Assembly (NCBI RefSeq): GCF_000204055.1
Contig: NW_006768823.1
Span: 241,064-305,063 of the forward strand
Direction: 5' to 3'
Origin: Melampsora larici-populina 98AG31
Taxonomy: Eukaryota > Basidiomycota > Pucciniomycetes > Pucciniales > Melampsoraceae
Length of the DNA stretch: 64,000 nucleotides
Both the position numbers and the translations under genes were made by a program. This document shows positions 60,901-64,000 of this stretch, piece after piece; within the stretch, counting starts at the first letter, position 1, and each line of letters begins with the position of its first letter. The notes beneath the pieces were generated by a model. The model saw nothing but the letters and a program-made list of their open reading frames with translations, searched no databases and was not told where the DNA came from.

Positions 60901-62607
60901 GGCGTGTCATGGCAGTCGTGCGGGATGCTCTCGCATTCTCTTGATCTATCAGAACCTGCTGAGCCTCCAAGTCTTTTCTCAATCGGTTGGTTGTTGAGTT
61001 GTAATCCCTCAAGTCGTTCTGATAATGATTTAAGAAACATCAGCTCTCCAGAACATCAAGGCTTGGAGATAGGAACCGACTCAACAGCGAGCCTTTTGAG
61101 TTCTTCATATCGCTTCTTGAGGTCGTTCTTGAGTTCGCCACATTTCTGTTGCAGCTGATCATCGTTGGCGGCTGACATTTTGTTATTCAAAGTAGCTATC
61201 TCTTGTTCCGCATCCGCCAATGCTACCTAAAAACGAGGCGACAAACATCATGTGTTGAGGATCGCGAGATTCGACATCTTTTCGGGAAAATCTCTGCACC
61301 CACTTCAGCTTTGTTTACTTCAGTCTCACACTGCGGAATGATAGCCTCTTCTTCTTGAACCGCCTCCGCCAACTGCGCTTGTTGCTGATTTGGAAAAGCA
61401 CATCGGATCAGGGCGTGCATGCAATACCTTGGAGGCTGATAGGGGGACTCACCGCTTCGGCATCGGCAACATAGGCCCATGCCAACTCCTTTTGGAGCAG
61501 ACGCTGCTTGGTCCCATGCTCAAAAGCTTGCTCTACGTCCTTTAAAACCGCTTTTGCACGTTTGGCTTTGTCGTGTATCGAGCTCATCGCCTGCTTCTTA
61601 TTGTCCAGAATCACTTTGGCGGTCCTGATATTGTTCTCAATCTCTCCATACTCGTCGGTAAGTTGTTGAAGTTGTGTACCACGTATAAATAGCTGACAGA
61701 TAAAATTCGATCAGAATCTCTGGGATCACGGGTAGCATCTGTACGTACCGCATATTTGTCTTTACTAGTACTAGCACTCAGGAAGAGTTTGGCGGCATCT
61801 TGGCTCAGTACGTTGAGTGGGTTATCGGCTTGGATCATAAAATGATCCAAAATATTTTGCAGTTCTGCCCGCTGAGTACTGATTACTTTGTTATCGCGTC
61901 CACTCTTGATTTTGTAGCCACCGCCACCCTCTTTTGTGATCGCTCTCTCGATGATGATCGTTTCGCCGTAGACATCTGGGCGGTAAGCTTCCTCGCCACG
62001 GTTACTCATTTGCAGTTTTACCTCTGCTCGACTTTGACCGTGTTTGATGAAACCTTTCAAGGAAGTAGCACGACTCTGATCGGATGCATAAGAAAGATGA
62101 GTGCCTCAATTATATGCTGGGGCTTGCACTTCAAGATCCAAAAAACGATACGCACCGTGGTGGAGGCTTTGCCTCCTAGCGCGAGGATAATTCCAGTCAA
62201 GATCGCACTCTTGCCGCTACCATTGCGTCCGATGATGAAGTTCGCTTGTGGACCGAAATTGATAACCAAATAGTCGTGACACATAAACTTGAATACTTCG
62301 AGCTGTTCGATAGCACCCGCTCTCCTAGCCGTCCCCGTTTTTGGGGCGCGCTTGGCCATCTCTTGAGCACCTTGACGAAGCGCCTCCTCTTCTGCCTTGT
62401 CGTACTCGTATTCGGACTCCGAGTCCTTCACATCGATTACACCTCCGTCAAATGCATCCTCGCGCGTTTTGTCTACTCGCGCTCGTTTCTGTAAGGGTTA
62501 ACAGTCACAAGCTTGAGACCAAATCGAAACACGATAGAATGGAAAAGTGAACTGACGCGTGACGTTGGGGATTCGTCATCTTCCGGCGCGTTGTGTTTCT
62601 TATCCAT
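57903..62607 (-). CDS. SMC6: SMC6, structural maintenance of chromosomes ATPase, copy 2
   Basis: Second complete SMC6 gene. Exons (minus): 62607-62557, 62488-62156, 62075-61749, 61692-61453, 61384-61304, 61226-61086, 61018-60462, 60387-60043, 59965-59851, 59736-59617, 59551-59396, 59332-59195, 59127-59003, 58922-58817, 58735-58577, 58485-58456, 58377-58213, 58121-58051, 57966-57903; 1107 aa. Exon lengths match copy 1 in all but exons 2 (+3 nt) and 19 (+6 nt). Walker A is GRNGSGKSAI, the signature is RGLSGGERS, and Walker B CLDEFDVFMD is intact. It ends RMLDPIRRDETA. The hinge (exon 8 and the 3' end of exon 7) is nearly identical to copy 1, whereas coiled-coil exons differ at many residues. 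No frameshift or stop was seen, so it looks functional. Whether both are expressed is unknown. Confidence 0.94.
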
Positions 62608-62968
62608 CTCAAATCGTGATCTTCAGGAAAAGGTATGAATGAAGAATGCGATATGATTTGTTTATGAATCCTCAGCCTCGCTCTCACGGTAAACAAATCA
62701 AGGAAAAATCCTCGAAACCACCTTTCAAATGGTTCAAAATTTGAAATCCTGCTGAGTCCTGACCAATTTTCTTAGTCTATAGTATTGTCCGCAAAGGTCG
62801 TGGTTAGGGTTGACTTAGCATCATTTGGCGGACCGCACTGCGCTCCGGTAACCCGGTACATCACTGACTCAAATCTGCGTCCAACTTTTGACATTGGCCT
62901 GATTTGACTCTTCACAGTCACACTGTCATCTGTACCTTCTCTCTTTGAGAAAAATTGGACGATTTCAG
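62608..62968. promoter_or_regulatory. Divergent promoter region between SMC6 copy 2 and the small basic protein gene
   Basis: A 361-bp spacer separates two divergent starts (62607 minus, 62969 plus). The position implies a shared bidirectional promoter. No named motif was identified with confidence. Confidence 0.5.
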
Positions 62969-63362
62969 ATGGGCGTCCAAAGAAAAAAGGCAACACGTAA
63001 GATTCTTTCATATCTACCTTTGTCTTCTGCATATCTCCCGGCTCATGGTCAACTCATCCAGTCTGATTGCTTTTTTTTAACATTCAGGATCGGAACGTCG
63101 GGCCCAGCCCATGCCAAAGCTGGACACAGCCGAATGTGCATCCGTCGACCCTGAAATTGTAACAGGGAACTCCTCGCATACTCGAACTTCACCTAGCGCG
63201 ACAGTATCACAGACAAAACCTAAACCATCAAGGCCGCTAACAAGTAAACAAAAACTCAAGAGGGAACGAGGGGCCGAATTAGCAGCTAAACTTGAAGTCA
63301 AAGCCAGCCGCAAAGTCATCAGACAAAACAATCGTACAGGTGCTAAGAAAATATACAATTGA
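62969..63362 (+). CDS. Small basic protein, possibly an Alb1-like ribosome biogenesis factor
   Basis: Exons 62969-62996 and 63088-63362; 100 aa. The protein starts MGVQRKKATRSERRAQ, has a Ser/Thr-rich middle, and ends with a Lys/Arg-rich helix (LTSKQKLKRERGAELAAKLE) and NNRTGAKKIYN. The small size, basic termini and SKxxKKxER-type helix recall fungal Alb1, a pre-60S factor working with Arx1, but this is a weak resemblance and not a firm assignment. The intron has a GTAAG donor and a TTCAG acceptor preceded by eight T residues. The first exon is only 28 nt, so an alternative start at the in-frame ATG 63111 cannot be excluded. Confidence 0.65.
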
Positions 63363-64000
63363 GGCCATCTTACGCCCCTGTCAATCAACTTCTCAGCCTC
63401 CCAGTCACCTTGCCGGGTTCTACGTCACATCTCATGTGTTCATCATAATCTAGTTCGATATCTACATGCCAACACCAACGACCCTCTGACGGACAGTTCA
63501 TTAAACCTCGAAGGAGATGATACGCTTCTAAGTTATGAAAAAATTGACTGACCTTGTCTTTGTGCTAGAAGTTCAGTCTGATCATATGAGAATGGGATTC
63601 ATCATTGATCGCAGCACCTGATCAACATGAGGAGGTGGGTGTATCGCGCTAAAGAAAGCTCTCCTGTAACGTCATATAGCTGTGATATTCGTTTGAGGTA
63701 AAAGATATATCAAACTTGAATATCTTTACACCATCATCGTTCCAACTAGACATAAGTCACTTCAAGTTGACCTATTTGACTACAATACACTCCCCGAGCT
63801 AACATCCTCACTAGATATTCCAAAATTCCCTTTCAATATATTTCTCGTAACCTCACTAATTGAACTTACATAAAAGCTCGCTACTTCCTGAAAATTTGCA
63901 ACCTTGCACTGTGAGCTGTTTGACAATAATTGATCACTAGGGGTGCTTCGAGAAGAACGCGATAATCATGTTGAGGATTGCTTCCGAGGTATAGTAGGGT
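63363..64000. other. Non-coding sequence at the right edge
   Basis: 3' flank of the small basic protein gene and further intergenic DNA up to the window edge. No open frame with family features was seen. Confidence 0.5.

Noticed and set aside
1..64000. tRNA, rRNA and CRISPR arrays
   Set aside because: Scanned by eye for TTCGAATC-type T-arms with paired stems and for regularly spaced repeats. Nothing convincing was found, though a covariance search was not possible.

Overview
The window looks like a chromosome segment of a rust-type basidiomycete (Pucciniomycotina, most likely Pucciniales; this is inference, no species marker was seen). The reasons are AT-rich DNA, genes split by many 60-100 nt GT-AG introns, long Ser/Pro-rich protein insertions, a fungal Ura2-type CAD protein with a degenerate dihydroorotase domain, and an island of decayed DNA transposons. 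No rRNA, tRNA, CRISPR or bacterial-style operon was seen. All gene models were spliced by hand, and every spliced coding length is divisible by three.

Layout. 1-2348: non-coding, beginning with a short tandem repeat. 2349-6736 (+): RhoGEF with a split DH domain. 8810-16485 (+): the multifunctional pyrimidine enzyme URA2 (CPSase plus ATCase). 17277-20428 (+): a polytopic membrane protein with a signal peptide and a long tail. 20813-21370: a TA-flanked MITE carrying two matching hairpins. 22443-24242 (+), 34494-36339 (+) and 40233-42033 (-): three intact paralogs of a type II membrane, fucosyltransferase-like protein. 37662-39460 (-): a GRF zinc-finger protein. A truncated copy of its 3' end at 33285-33478 and a shared 3' flank (24243-25257 and 36340-37560) show that a block holding one fucosyltransferase-like gene and one GRF gene was duplicated. 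The first copy was then split by about 8 kb of transposon debris: a broken hAT transposase, a foldback MITE, an 891-bp element with ~120-bp inverted repeats, LTR-like DNA and another MITE.

43965-50393 (-): a CNH-domain protein of about 1968 aa whose CNH domain is interrupted by two long disordered insertions. 51773-56497 (-) and 57903-62607 (-): two complete head-to-tail SMC6 genes (1104 and 1107 aa) with the same 19-exon structure. Their hinge exons are almost identical, while the coiled-coil exons and introns have diverged. 62969-63362 (+): a 100-aa basic protein divergently placed next to the second SMC6.

The genes do not form one pathway. They cover pyrimidine synthesis, Rho/CNH signalling, SMC5/6 genome maintenance and probably Golgi glycosylation. 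The strongest unusual signals are the SMC6 tandem pair with its conversion-like hinge, and the amplified fucosyltransferase-like/GRF block.
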